The notes under the pieces: model-generated | What the model was told of the DNA's origin: nothing | What the model saw: only the letters and a program-made list of their open reading frames with translations | Databases searched by the model: none | Part shown: positions 44,416 to 53,955 of the stretch, one piece after another | How positions within the stretch are numbered: position 1 is the stretch's first letter | How the letters are laid out: the number at the start of each line of letters is the position of its first letter | Translations under genes and position numbers: made by a program | NCBI RefSeq assembly: GCF_900102925.1 | Contig: NZ_FNKI01000001.1 | Location: forward strand, 1,468,713 to 1,532,712 | Source of the DNA: Flagellimonas zhangzhouensis | GTDB lineage: Bacteria > Bacteroidota > Bacteroidia > Flavobacteriales > Flavobacteriaceae | Length of the DNA stretch: 64,000 nucleotides | Reading direction: 5' to 3'

Positions 44416-46044
44416 TTACCCCAAAAATGGATATCTGTAATCCTCTGGAGTTACGAAAGTTTCTTTGATCAATCTTGGAGAAACCCAGCGCAACAGGTTT
44501 TGCATAGAACCTGCTTTGTCGTTGGTTCCCGATGCTCTTGCACCGCCGAAAGGTTGTTGGCCAACCACGGCTCCTGTAGGTTTATCGTTAATGTAGAAGT
44601 TTCCAGCGCAGTTTTGTAATGCTTTGGTGGCTTCATCAATGGCGTAACGATCTGCTGAAAGCACAGCTCCCGTTAATCCATATTCGGATGTACTATCTAC
44701 CAATTTCAACGTTTCGCTCCAATCTGCATCTTCATAGATATAAATGGTCACCACAGGTCCAAAAAGTTCGGTACACATGGTGTCGTATTTTGGATTGCTG
44801 GTCAAAATTACTGTTGGCTCAATAAAATAACCTACAGATTTATCGTATCCGCCACCCGCAATAATTTCAGCATCTTTATCGGCTTTGGCTTGTTCAATAT
44901 AGCTGGCCAATTTATCAAACGCACCTTCGTGGATCACAGCAGTGATAAAGTTGCTCATGTCCTCTGGTGAACCTGGTTTTTTGAAAGATGCTACATCAGC
45001 CTTTACCAATTCCAAAATTTCATCAGCAGTGGATTTTGGAAGGTACACCCTGGATGCCGCACTACATTTTTGACCTTGGAACTCAAATGCTCCGCGAGTA
45101 ATTGCAGTGGCTACTTGCTGTGGTTTTGCAGTGGGGTGGGCAATTATAAAATCCTTTCCACCTGTTTCGCCTACAATTCGTGGGTAGGTTTTGTATTTAT
45201 CAATGTTGTTTCCGATTTGTTTCCACAATGCCTTGAATACATGTGTGGAACCAGTAAAGTGGATTCCAGAGAAATCAGGGCTTGCCAAAACAGTATCAGA
45301 AATCATAACGGGATCTCCGTACACCACATTGATCACCCCATCGGGCAAACCAGCTTCTTTAAATACATCCACAATAACTTTTGCGGAATACACTTGGCTG
45401 TCACTTGGTTTCCAGATCACAACGTTGCCCATCATCGCGGCACTTGCTGGTAGGTTACCTGCAATTGCGGTAAAGTTGAATGGCGTAATGGCATACACAA
45501 ACCCTTCCAAAGGACGATATTCTACTCTGTTCCAAATACCTTCAGCAGATTCTGGTTGTTCTCCATAGATCTGAGACATATACTCTACGTTGAAACGCAA
45601 GAAATCTATAATCTCACAAGCTGCATCAATCTCAGCTTGGTAAATATTTTTGGATTGAGCCAACATGGTTGCGGCATTCATTTTTGCTCGGTAAGGCCCT
45701 GCAATCAATTCAGCTGCCTTTAAAAAGATCGCTGCGCGTTGCTCCCAAGTAAGGTTGGCCCATTTTTCGCGAGCTTCCAAGCCGTTTGCAATGGCTTTTT
45801 CAACGTGGGATTTTTCGGCCAAATGATAGTGTCCGAGAACATGTTGGTGTTCGTGTGGAGGAGACATAGGCTTGGTGTTGCCTGTTCTTATTTCCTCGCT
45901 ACCAATATACAGGGGAACGTCTATGGTGCTATTATAAAATGCTTTGTATTGCTTAAGTACTTCTTCTCTTTCGGGAGAACCTGGCGCATAACTTTTTACG
46001 GGTTCGTTAATTGCGGTAGGTACTTGAAAAAATCCTTTTCCCAT
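44416..46044 (-). CDS. pruA: L-glutamate gamma-semialdehyde dehydrogenase (1-pyrroline-5-carboxylate dehydrogenase)
   Basis: NAD+-dependent aldehyde dehydrogenase, 542 residues, oxidising glutamate semialdehyde to glutamate in proline breakdown. The catalytic Cys327 is in QGQKCSAASR and the general base Glu293 in GETGGKD; FTGST at 263-267 contacts the nucleotide. The length and the N-terminal extension are those of the stand-alone P5CDH type, not the bifunctional PutA. Proline dehydrogenase is not in the window. The promoter is TACCTTTG at 46076-46083. Confidence 0.93.
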   Translation of the reverse strand: MGKGFFQVPTAINEPVKSYAPGSPEREEVLKQYKAFYNSTIDVPLYIGSEEIRTGNTKPMSPPHEHQHVLGHYHLAEKSHVEKAIANGLEAREKWANLTWEQRAAIFLKAAELIAGPYRAKMNAATMLAQSKNIYQAEIDAACEIIDFLRFNVEYMSQIYGEQPESAEGIWNRVEYRPLEGFVYAITPFNFTAIAGNLPASAAMMGNVVIWKPSDSQVYSAKVIVDVFKEAGLPDGVINVVYGDPVMISDTVLASPDFSGIHFTGSTHVFKALWKQIGNNIDKYKTYPRIVGETGGKDFIIAHPTAKPQQVATAITRGAFEFQGQKCSAASRVYLPKSTADEILELVKADVASFKKPGSPEDMSNFITAVIHEGAFDKLASYIEQAKADKDAEIIAGGGYDKSVGYFIEPTVILTSNPKYDTMCTELFGPVVTIYIYEDADWSETLKLVDSTSEYGLTGAVLSADRYAIDEATKALQNCAGNFYINDKPTGAVVGQQPFGGARASGTNDKAGSMQNLLRWVSPRLIKETFVTPEDYRYPFLG

Positions 46045-46075
46045 TGAAATGTTTTTAAGTGTGTTACAATGGTTC

Positions 46076-46083
46076 CAAAGGTA
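46076..46083 (-). promoter_or_regulatory. -7 element (TACCTTTG) of the pruA promoter
   Basis: Exact TAnnTTTG match on the minus strand, 31 bp from the pruA ATG. Confidence 0.6.
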
Positions 46084-46116
46084 AGTAAACCGATATCGAA
46101 TAGAAAATGGTCTGGA

Positions 46117-46503
46117 TTAGTTTATCGCAAAAGGTGCGGCGAATTTAAATGTAGGAATCTCTACTTCAAATTCTTCACCATTGGTGAAATTCACCATTTG
46201 GTAATGCCCACGCATGGCACCAACAGGGGATGCCAATAAACAACCCGAGCTATAGGTGTGGGATTTTCCAGGTTTAATTACAGGTTTTCTGCCAATTACG
46301 CCTTCGCCATCTATGGTTTCCATGTCTTTTAAAGCATCAAAAATATCCCAGTGGCGTGCCATTAATTGTACATTGTCCTTGGTGAGGTTCTCAATGGTAA
46401 TGGTGTAGCCAAATGCATAGTGCATTTTGTAATTCTTAAAGAAGGTGCCTTCAAATGAAGTGCGAACCGATACTTTGATTCCTTTTGTGACCTGTGTAAA
46501 CAT
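46117..46503 (-). CDS. apaG: ApaG-domain protein
   Basis: A 128-residue protein covering a single ApaG (DUF525) immunoglobulin-like beta domain. Visible are TIENLTKDNVQLMARHW, GEGVIGRKPVIKPG and the SGCLLASPVGAMRGHYQMV stretch, all typical. ApaG has been linked to Co2+/Mg2+ efflux in enterobacteria and to F-box proteins in eukaryotes; its biochemical role is not clear. It begins 5 bp after the DUF3667 gene and is likely in one transcript with it. Confidence 0.9.
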   Translation of the reverse strand: MFTQVTKGIKVSVRTSFEGTFFKNYKMHYAFGYTITIENLTKDNVQLMARHWDIFDALKDMETIDGEGVIGRKPVIKPGKSHTYSSGCLLASPVGAMRGHYQMVNFTNGEEFEVEIPTFKFAAPFAIN

Positions 46504-46508
46504 ATTAA

Positions 46509-47762
46509 TTAATAGGTAAAGACGCTTCCCGTAAACGTTGCTAAGATGGTGAAAAAAGCCAACATCAAAAATATCGTGTTCAGAAAGATATATTTCACAA
46601 TTGTTTTAAACCTGCCTTGGCCATAGAAATTCCGCATTGCCTTATAAAGGTAAATACCGAAAATCAGTAAAAAAATACCAGCGCTACTAATTTTAAAAAC
46701 AGCATCCAGTGTTAAGCTAAGGATGAGCAAGATAAACAAGAGCGACTGATTGTGGAAACTAAAGATAAGATGATCGGTGTAGTTGTATTTATTTCTGATG
46801 TAAACCAAAGAAATGAACAAGGTAAACACCGGTAAAAAGAAAAATACGACGAATGGCAGCTTAGAAATGGTTTCGTTTACCCAAGTGCCAGGTTCGCTAA
46901 CAACTTTCCAAACACTGTTGGAAAAATTGAAGGCCATTTTGTTGGTGGTACTTGGCTCAATTTGATATTTTGCCTGGGCTTCAGCAAAATTGAATAGGGT
47001 GTCCTTTTTAATATAAAGGCCAAAAAATTCTGCTTTTTTGGAAAAGGCATTCATTCCTGATTTAGATTCAAGTGTTTTGAAATAGCCGACTGGGTCGGAA
47101 TTCATAAAAGAATCTTTTTGACGTTCTTTTTCTTTTATTCCATTCATGAAAACGCCCAATGAATCCAAGTTTTTCAAGGTGGATGAAAGTTTTGGATTGC
47201 TGTCTTCTATGGAGTCTATCTTGTGAAAGCCAACAAGAATTTCAGGATTGTTCTTCTTTAAAGAGTCAATGGTATTCTGTGTCTCTTTGGTTTGCTTTTC
47301 AAGGGCAACACTATCCAATTCAAAACCACCTGTGTCAGTATTGAACGTAAAAGGAATGCCGTCGTAAATGGTCCCGTCAAATTTTCGGGCCGCTTGATCC
47401 CAATTTTCAAATTGACTGTTGTAGGTGAACATCAAAAAATACAGGAAAGCTAAACTCAACAAGAACCTAAATGGATTGGTGTAGGTAATTCGCTTCCCTT
47501 CTATATAATCTTTGGTAATGGTACCTGGGCGGAGCAATAATGCGGAAAGAGTCTTGAGTAGTTTGGAATCGTAATTGATCAAACTGGAAAAGAATTCATC
47601 GAAAAAATCCTTTAACGTAAGTTTTTTAGTGCTGTTGGCTTGAGAACAATTGGGACAGTACTTATCGCTGATGTCAAGCGGATGCCCACAGTTCAAACAT
47701 TTTACTCCCCTAAATTTAAGTTCATAGCGACCTTTGGTGATCAAGCCATCTTTTTTCCCCAT
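46509..47762 (-). CDS. DUF3667 membrane protein with N-terminal zinc ribbon
   Basis: 417 residues. The N-terminus carries a zinc ribbon with C22, C25, C36 and C39 (CLNCGH and CPNCSQ), followed by a conserved KLTLKDFFDEF...LLRPGTITKDYIEGKR segment that marks DUF3667, one hydrophobic helix, a long hydrophilic middle region (about 120-285), and three to four hydrophobic segments at the C-terminus. The function of the family is unknown. It lies between the Plug-type gene (29 bp upstream) and apaG (5 bp downstream). Confidence 0.82.
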   Translation of the reverse strand: MGKKDGLITKGRYELKFRGVKCLNCGHPLDISDKYCPNCSQANSTKKLTLKDFFDEFFSSLINYDSKLLKTLSALLLRPGTITKDYIEGKRITYTNPFRFLLSLAFLYFLMFTYNSQFENWDQAARKFDGTIYDGIPFTFNTDTGGFELDSVALEKQTKETQNTIDSLKKNNPEILVGFHKIDSIEDSNPKLSSTLKNLDSLGVFMNGIKEKERQKDSFMNSDPVGYFKTLESKSGMNAFSKKAEFFGLYIKKDTLFNFAEAQAKYQIEPSTTNKMAFNFSNSVWKVVSEPGTWVNETISKLPFVVFFFLPVFTLFISLVYIRNKYNYTDHLIFSFHNQSLLFILLILSLTLDAVFKISSAGIFLLIFGIYLYKAMRNFYGQGRFKTIVKYIFLNTIFLMLAFFTILATFTGSVFTY

Positions 47763-47791
47763 GCCTCCCCAGGATTTGGTTTTAAAGATAA

Positions 47792-49036
47792 TTAATTGCT
47801 AATATTTCGTGAATTCAATGAGCCAATACCAATAAGACTGTCGTAAAGATTCCCAAAATCACGATAATAAACCAATATCAAATAGTTGTTTTCTGTAAAA
47901 TGAAAATTACCGCTCACTAAATTGGGCTCAATACTTCCATCTTCTTTTTGGACTACATATTTATAATTGTAGAACCCTTGTTTCATCATTAGAGTAGTCT
48001 CAAATTTCCCATTTTCCTCGTTAAAGACCATTCTATTTTCGTCAGTAAGTGCATAGTTGTTGAACTTTCCGATGACAAATACCTGGTCCAATCCAATTTG
48101 GTTGGTGTAGGGCAGGCTAAAATGTACTTGCGAATACTCGGCTTCGCGGGAGACATCCTCACCTTGCATGGTGCGCACCACAAAATCCCCATTAATGTCT
48201 GGAAAATAGGTGTAGGGTTCATCATTTCGATATTCGTTGGTGAAAAGATAATGATGGTAAACTTCTTTCATTTCAATGCTGGAAATGGCAAAAGTGGGTG
48301 ATCGAAGATCTTTTGTGTCGAAGTTCAGGTATTCGTTGCCTCCAAAAAAACTGGTCTCGTCAAAATACTTATACACCAATTCCCTTCCTATAGTGTATTG
48401 CGGTTTTATATTGTAAAGTGCTGTGGGCCAATGATGGTTTTGTAGAATGACGATTTTCACTTCCCTTTGCGGATTAACCACGGGAAATGCAGCCGTGTTT
48501 ATGCTGAACTGAACTGCTTGTTTGGTGTTGATGTAGTTGAAATCACGTGATCGTTTAATTTCCCCAGAGACCACAACCGCATCTTGATATACTACGAAGC
48601 GTCTTGAAAATTGAATTTCATTATAACTATTGTAGACCTCCAGTACATAGTTGCCAGTTAATCGCAATCCCACATTCGAATTTGGAATGGTAAGCTGATA
48701 ATTGGAGTAGGGCTGAAGCGTAGTGTAGCTGTTTTCGTAATCAATGATGCGCTGGTTGTCCATTCCCGATAAATATTGTGACTTCAATATTTGGGAAGGC
48801 GTCCAGTCGTAATTGCAGTGCACAATTTTATAGTAATAGTCCTGCTCACTGGCGGTAAGATCATCAAAACTAAGGTTAATGGATTCTCCTAGTTGAACCA
48901 CAGGAAATTGGTCATCGGTAGGACCTTTAAAAATTATGGTCTTGATGTTTTCTGGAGGATTAATTTCCTCCATGATTTGGGAAAAAACCGCTACATGTGA
49001 AAAACATATAAGTAGCAGACTGGTTAAAAAACGCAT
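47792..49036 (-). CDS. DUF5103 / type IX secretion system Plug-type protein
   Basis: A 414-residue exported protein: signal peptide (1-19, ending AVFS-Q), then beta-rich sequence over the whole length. The family feature is an opening ENIKTIIFKG...FPVVQLGESINLSFDDL, with the YYYKIVHCNYDWTPS segment. This corresponds to DUF5103, the family of the Plug subunit that closes the SprA translocon of type IX secretion when PorV is absent. It may therefore be the Plug protein itself. It is the first gene of a minus-strand run with DUF3667 and apaG. Confidence 0.82.
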   Translation of the reverse strand: MRFLTSLLLICFSHVAVFSQIMEEINPPENIKTIIFKGPTDDQFPVVQLGESINLSFDDLTASEQDYYYKIVHCNYDWTPSQILKSQYLSGMDNQRIIDYENSYTTLQPYSNYQLTIPNSNVGLRLTGNYVLEVYNSYNEIQFSRRFVVYQDAVVVSGEIKRSRDFNYINTKQAVQFSINTAAFPVVNPQREVKIVILQNHHWPTALYNIKPQYTIGRELVYKYFDETSFFGGNEYLNFDTKDLRSPTFAISSIEMKEVYHHYLFTNEYRNDEPYTYFPDINGDFVVRTMQGEDVSREAEYSQVHFSLPYTNQIGLDQVFVIGKFNNYALTDENRMVFNEENGKFETTLMMKQGFYNYKYVVQKEDGSIEPNLVSGNFHFTENNYLILVYYRDFGNLYDSLIGIGSLNSRNISN

Positions 49037-49144
49037 CTACAGTAGATTTTAAGGTAAAGATAAGCAAAATGTATGCCCAAGAAATTTACCTCGCCATAAT
49101 CCCAATTTTATGGATAATAATTATGAAAACAATCCTTTTAGTGC

Positions 49145-49152
49145 TAAATTTG
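49145..49152 (+). promoter_or_regulatory. -7 element (TAAATTTG) of the nqr operon promoter
   Basis: Exact TAnnTTTG match, 34 bp before the nqrA ATG. Confidence 0.65.
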
Positions 49153-49186
49153 CGACCGATTTTGATAACAAAAGGTCTACAACAAT

Positions 49187-50539
49187 ATGTCTAAAGACAT
49201 CCGGATTAGAAAGGGGTTGAACATCAACCTCGTCGGGGCTGCTGAGCAGACGACATCCAAAGCCGTTACCAGTAACGTGTACGCCCTGAACCTAGATGAT
49301 TTCCACGGAATCACTCCAAAAATGTTGGTAAAACAAGGGGAAGAGGTAAAAGCAGGGGAAGCTCTCTTTTACAATAAAAACAAAGCAGAAATGCACTTTG
49401 TTTCTCCTGTGAGTGGTGAGTTGGTGGAAGTAGTTAGGGGCGCAAGAAGAAGAATCTTAACACTTAAGATCCTTGCCGACAAAGAACAAAACTATATTAT
49501 AAATAAGGTGCCGGATTTGGATACGGCCGATGGAGCTGCCATTAAAAACTACCTACTTCAGTGTGGGGGTTGGCCTTTCATCAAACAAAGACCTTATGAC
49601 GTAATTGCCAACCCAGACGAAACGCCAAAAGCGATTTTTATCTCAGGTTTCAATACTGCACCTTTGGCTGCCAATGTTGATTTTATCCTTAAAGGTAAAG
49701 AACAAGAACTTCAGGCGGGTATCGATGCTTTGAGCAAAATGACTCCTGGTAAAATTCATGTTTCGATTGGGGACTCTACCAGGTCTCCATTTCTTAATAT
49801 GAAAAGAATCGAGTTGCACAGGGTAAAGGGGCCTCACCCAGCAGGTTTGGTAGGTACGCAAATCAATCAATTTGACCCTGTAAACAAAGGAGAAGTTGTT
49901 TGGACGCTTTCTCCGCAAGATTTGTTGATGTTGGGAGAATTGGTGTTGACCGGTAAATTCAATGCCGAAAGAAAAGTGGCATTAGCTGGGTCTGTAGTGA
50001 AAACTCCACAATATTATACCACTAAAATCGGAGCTGAAATCTCTACCTTCTTGTACGCAAGTGGGGTAACTGAAGATCGTTTCAGATTGATCAATGGAGA
50101 TGTGCTTACCGGAACCAAAACAAGTACCGAGGGTTATCTTGGTTTTTATAACAGTACCGTTACTGCAATTCCAGAAGGAGATGATTACGATCTGTTCGGT
50201 TGGAACAAGCCTATCTTCAATAAAATTTCCAATACAAGGGCTATGACCTTTTCTTGGATGTTGCCAGGAAAAAAATACAAATTGGACACCAATACCAATG
50301 GTGAGCACAGAGCTTTTGTGGTAACCGGGCAGTATGAGCAAGTTTTTCCAATGGACATTTACCCATTGCAGTTGTTGAAAGCCTGTATGGTTAAAGATTT
50401 GGACGAAATGGAGCAATTGGGGCTTTATGAAGTGGCTCCTGAAGATTTCTCATTGACAGAATTCATCTGCATATCAAAACAACCACACCAACAAATTATC
50501 AGGGAAGGATTGGATTTGTTGCAAAAAGAACTTGGATAA
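49187..50539 (+). CDS. nqrA: Na+-translocating NADH:quinone reductase subunit A
   Basis: A 450-residue peripheral subunit on the cytoplasmic side of the complex. The N-terminus IRIRKGLNINLVGAAEQ and the barrel-sandwich-like stretch with VKAGEALFYNK match the family. The length is normal. It opens the six-gene operon nqrABCDEF, which oxidises NADH, reduces (mena)quinone and exports Na+, as in many marine bacteria. The nqrB ATG lies 1 bp after its stop. Confidence 0.95.
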   Translation: MSKDIRIRKGLNINLVGAAEQTTSKAVTSNVYALNLDDFHGITPKMLVKQGEEVKAGEALFYNKNKAEMHFVSPVSGELVEVVRGARRRILTLKILADKEQNYIINKVPDLDTADGAAIKNYLLQCGGWPFIKQRPYDVIANPDETPKAIFISGFNTAPLAANVDFILKGKEQELQAGIDALSKMTPGKIHVSIGDSTRSPFLNMKRIELHRVKGPHPAGLVGTQINQFDPVNKGEVVWTLSPQDLLMLGELVLTGKFNAERKVALAGSVVKTPQYYTTKIGAEISTFLYASGVTEDRFRLINGDVLTGTKTSTEGYLGFYNSTVTAIPEGDDYDLFGWNKPIFNKISNTRAMTFSWMLPGKKYKLDTNTNGEHRAFVVTGQYEQVFPMDIYPLQLLKACMVKDLDEMEQLGLYEVAPEDFSLTEFICISKQPHQQIIREGLDLLQKELG

Positions 50540-50540
50540 T

Positions 50541-51791
50541 ATGGGCATGAAAGATAAATTACATCAGTTAAAACTAAAGTATCAGGGCACTAAAATGGCT
50601 CCTGCCTTCAATGCACTGCATACTTTCCTTTATACGCCAAACGAAACTACGCACTCCGGTGCACACGTTCGTTCTGCCGATGATCTAAAAAGAACCATGA
50701 ACACGGTAATCATGGCATTGGTGCCATGTTTGTTGTTCGGAATGTTCAACGCAGGATATCAACATTATTCGGCGATCAACGGTTTTCCAGAAAACTTTTC
50801 TCTTTTTGAGCACTTCTTGACTTGGGAAAACTTCTTGGTGGGTATCCCTACCATTTTACCTTTGGTAATTGTATCCTATGGTGTTGGTTTGGCCATTGAA
50901 TTCTTGTTTGCTGTAATTAAAGGACACGAAGTGGAAGAGGGGTATTTGGTTACAGGTATGTTGGTGCCATTGATTATTCCAGTTGATACTCCACTTTGGA
51001 TGTTGGCCATAGCCGTTGCATTCGGTGTGGTTATAGGTAAAGAGGTTTTTGGAGGTACAGGGATGAATATCCTTAACCCTGCATTGACTATTCGTGCTTT
51101 CTTATTCTTCGCTTATCCAACATGGATGAGTGGTGATAAAGTTTGGGTGCACGAAGCTGTAGAAAGAGCAGGTACTGCCGATGCCATTTCTGGTGAAACC
51201 GTTTTGGGTTCATTGGCAGCGGGGAGCGAACCAACTTTTTCGCTTGCAGATATGTTCTACGGATTCATTCCAGGTTCTGTGGGTGAAACATCAACTTTGT
51301 TGATTTTGTTGGGAGCACTTTTCTTGATCTTTTCAAAAATCGCATCATGGAGAATTATGGTAAGTGCCGTTTTGGGTTCTTTGGCCATGGGATTGATTTT
51401 TAATGGAGTTGTAGATGCAGGATGGTTGCCAACTTACAGTAAATTCTATACGTTAATGAGCTTCCCTTACTGGCAGCACCTATTGGTAGGTGGTTTGGCC
51501 TTCGGTATTGTGTTCATGGCAACTGATCCTGTAACAGGTTCACAGACCAATAAAGGAAAATGGATTTACGGTTTCTTGATCGGTTTCCTTTCCGTGATGA
51601 TTCGAGTATTTAACCCAGGATACCCAGAAGGTGTGTTCTTGGCCATCTTATTGATGAACGTATTTGCTCCGACCATAGACCATTATGTGGTACGAGGAAA
51701 CATTAAAAAGAGATTGAAACGATTGAAGACAGCCACAATTTATCCAAAATCTTCGGATGAGGTTGATTCATTAAAAACGGAAACAGCTTAA
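50541..51791 (+). CDS. nqrB: Na+-translocating NADH:quinone reductase subunit B
   Basis: 416 residues from ATG 50541; an upstream in-frame TTG would overlap nqrA and is not needed. It is an integral membrane subunit with about ten hydrophobic segments, carrying covalent FMN and riboflavin and forming part of the Na+ path. The flavin-acceptor threonine should be Thr220 in DAISGETVLG, which deviates from the usual SGAT by Glu for Ala. The MNILNPALTIRAFLFFAYP segment is conserved. ApbE (55714-56715) would attach the FMN. Confidence 0.94.
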   Translation: MGMKDKLHQLKLKYQGTKMAPAFNALHTFLYTPNETTHSGAHVRSADDLKRTMNTVIMALVPCLLFGMFNAGYQHYSAINGFPENFSLFEHFLTWENFLVGIPTILPLVIVSYGVGLAIEFLFAVIKGHEVEEGYLVTGMLVPLIIPVDTPLWMLAIAVAFGVVIGKEVFGGTGMNILNPALTIRAFLFFAYPTWMSGDKVWVHEAVERAGTADAISGETVLGSLAAGSEPTFSLADMFYGFIPGSVGETSTLLILLGALFLIFSKIASWRIMVSAVLGSLAMGLIFNGVVDAGWLPTYSKFYTLMSFPYWQHLLVGGLAFGIVFMATDPVTGSQTNKGKWIYGFLIGFLSVMIRVFNPGYPEGVFLAILLMNVFAPTIDHYVVRGNIKKRLKRLKTATIYPKSSDEVDSLKTETA

Positions 51792-51793
51792 TT

Positions 51794-52543
51794 ATGGCAA
51801 TCAGTACAGATAAAAATAGCTACACGGTAATCTTTGCGGTAGTTATGGTAGTTGTAGTAGGTTCTTTACTTGCCTTTGTAGCATCTGGCCTAAAACCAAA
51901 GATTCACGAAAATCAGCGCTTCGAAAAGCAGCAGAACATTCTGTATGCCATGGGCGTAAATGAAAATGAAGGTGATGGAGATGTGGTTTTTGTTCCCACT
52001 ACATCAGTGGAAGAAGAATTTTCAAAATACATTACAGAACAATTGGTGCTTGATGGCTCCACTGCCGAAGCTAAGGAAAATGCATACTTAATTGATGTGC
52101 AAAAGGAAATAGTAAAAGCAAAAGCTGGTGAAAAAGCAGAACTCCCTTTATTGATTGGAGAGAAAGATGGAAAGAAATTTTACATCATTCCAATGAGTGG
52201 TAAAGGATTATGGGATGTTATTTCCGGATACATTTCCTTGGATGACAAAATGGTGGTTCAGGGGGTTTACTTCGATCACAGAGGAGAAACTCCTGGATTG
52301 GGAGCAAACATTAAGCAACGTTTCTTTATGGACGACTTTATTGGTGAATCCATTTTAAATGGAAATAGCTTTGAAGGTATTACCGTAGCCAAAGGGAACA
52401 ACGATCCAATGAATAACGACAAAGAAGACAATGCGGTGGATGCCCTTGCAGGTGCAACCATTACAGGAAATGGGGTAACAGCCATGATCAAAGAAAGTCT
52501 GAAGTTGTACAAACCTTATTTAGAAACAATTAGAACAAATTAA
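51794..52543 (+). CDS. nqrC: Na+-translocating NADH:quinone reductase subunit C
   Basis: A 249-residue single-pass membrane subunit (helix about 10-32) with a periplasmic FMN-binding domain. The covalent FMN site is Thr222 in ALAGATITG, an AGAT variant of the SGAT motif. GLWDVISGYISLD and ETPGLGANI are family features. It begins 2 bp after nqrB, and nqrD follows after 1 bp. Confidence 0.94.
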   Translation: MAISTDKNSYTVIFAVVMVVVVGSLLAFVASGLKPKIHENQRFEKQQNILYAMGVNENEGDGDVVFVPTTSVEEEFSKYITEQLVLDGSTAEAKENAYLIDVQKEIVKAKAGEKAELPLLIGEKDGKKFYIIPMSGKGLWDVISGYISLDDKMVVQGVYFDHRGETPGLGANIKQRFFMDDFIGESILNGNSFEGITVAKGNNDPMNNDKEDNAVDALAGATITGNGVTAMIKESLKLYKPYLETIRTN

Positions 52544-52544
52544 T

Positions 52545-53192
52545 ATGGGACTACTTTCAAAAAAGGATGCAAATCTGATATTGGACCCCTTAGCGGACAA
52601 TAACCCGATTACCATTCAGGTATTGGGTATCTGTTCTGCACTGGCAATTACAGCTGAGCTAAAAGCATCTGTGGTAATGGCCCTTTCAGTATTGTTTGTA
52701 TTGAGTATGGGTAACGTGGTAATCTCATTGCTTCGTAACGTAATCCCGTCAAAAATTAGAATTATTGTTCAGCTTGTAGTGGTAGCAGCCTTGGTAATTA
52801 TTGTGGACCAAGTGCTAAAGGCTTTCGCTTACGAATTGAGTAAAACCCTTTCCGTATTCGTTGGTTTGATCATTACCAACTGTATCATCATGGGTCGTTT
52901 TGAGGCCTTCGCTTTGGGTAACACACCAGGAAAAGCATTTTTGGATGGTATCGGTAATGCTTTGGGATATGGAATTATTTTGGTAATTGTTGGATTCTTC
53001 AGAGAGCTTTTGGGCTCAGGAACCCTATTTGGTTTCAAAGTGTTGGGTGATCCTGTGACCAAAACTGGTTTGTATTCCATCGGATACGAAAACAACGGAT
53101 TTATGATTATTCCTCCAGCAGCATTGATTGTTGTGGGAATCATTATTTGGGTACAACGTTCCCGAAATAGAGAATTAATTGAAGAAGCTTAA
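52545..53192 (+). CDS. nqrD: Na+-translocating NADH:quinone reductase subunit D
   Basis: A 215-residue membrane subunit with six hydrophobic segments. NqrD and NqrE form an inverted pseudo-symmetric pair that binds an iron centre between them. The family stretch LIITNCIIMGRFEAFALGN contains the conserved Cys of the metal site. Length is normal. The gap to nqrE is 11 bp. Confidence 0.95.
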   Translation: MGLLSKKDANLILDPLADNNPITIQVLGICSALAITAELKASVVMALSVLFVLSMGNVVISLLRNVIPSKIRIIVQLVVVAALVIIVDQVLKAFAYELSKTLSVFVGLIITNCIIMGRFEAFALGNTPGKAFLDGIGNALGYGIILVIVGFFRELLGSGTLFGFKVLGDPVTKTGLYSIGYENNGFMIIPPAALIVVGIIIWVQRSRNRELIEEA

Positions 53193-53203
53193 ACTGAAGA
53201 AGT

Positions 53204-53953
53204 ATGTTAGAGCATTTAGAACTGTTTTTTAGATCAATCTTCGTAGACAATATGGTGTTTGCGGTCTTTTTGGGAATGTGTTCCTATTTGGCCGTATCCA
53301 AAAAAGTATCCACCGCAGTAGGTTTGGGTGCTGCTGTAATCTTCGTATTGGGTGTTACAGTACCTATGAACTGGTTGTTGGATAAATACCTATTGAAAGA
53401 TGGTGCATTGGTATGGTTAGGCCCAGAATATGCCGATTACGACCTTAGCTTCCTTTCATTTATCCTTTTTATTGCTACCATTGCCACAATGGTACAGTTG
53501 GTAGAGATTGTAGTAGAGAAATTTTCGCCATCCCTTTATAACTCATTGGGTATTTTCTTGCCATTGATTGCGGTAAACTGTGCAATCTTAGGTGGGTCTT
53601 TGTTTATGCAAACCCGTGAGATTCCAAATATTGGATTGGCTTTCAATTACGGAATCAGCTCAGGGATTGGATGGTTCTTGGCTATATTGGCCATTGCCGC
53701 TATTCGCGAGAAAATCAGATATTCCAATGTGCCTGCCCCGTTAAGAGGATTGGGTATTACTTTTATCATTACAGGTTTAATGGGAATCGGTTTCCAGAGT
53801 TTTGGTGGAATGTTGACTGGTGACAACGAGGCACCGGAAGAAGCCCAGACCGCTACGGTAAAAGCTGAAGAAGAAAAAGAAATTAAAAAGGAGATTGTGG
53901 ACGATGAAGATCAAGACAAAGCCATCTCTTATAACGAAGCCATAAACAAATAA
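53204..53953 (+). CDS. nqrE: Na+-translocating NADH:quinone reductase subunit E with extended C-terminus
   Basis: 249 residues against about 200 in Vibrio. The membrane core (residues 1-203, six hydrophobic segments, with [10 protein letters not shown] holding the conserved iron-site Cys) is normal. After FGGM there are about 45 extra residues rich in Glu, Lys and Asp ([19 protein letters not shown] and onwards), which look disordered. The tail is in frame and followed by nqrF after 2 bp, so it is not a frameshift product. Confidence 0.94.
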   Translation: MLEHLELFFRSIFVDNMVFAVFLGMCSYLAVSKKVSTAVGLGAAVIFVLGVTVPMNWLLDKYLLKDGALVWLGPEYADYDLSFLSFILFIATIATMVQLVEIVVEKFSPSLYNSLGIFLPLIAVNCAILGGSLFMQTREIPNIGLAFNYGISSGIGWFLAILAIAAIREKIRYSNVPAPLRGLGITFIITGLMGIGFQSFGGMLTGDNEAPEEAQTATVKAEEEKEIKKEIVDDEDQDKAISYNEAINK

Positions 53954-53955
53954 AG

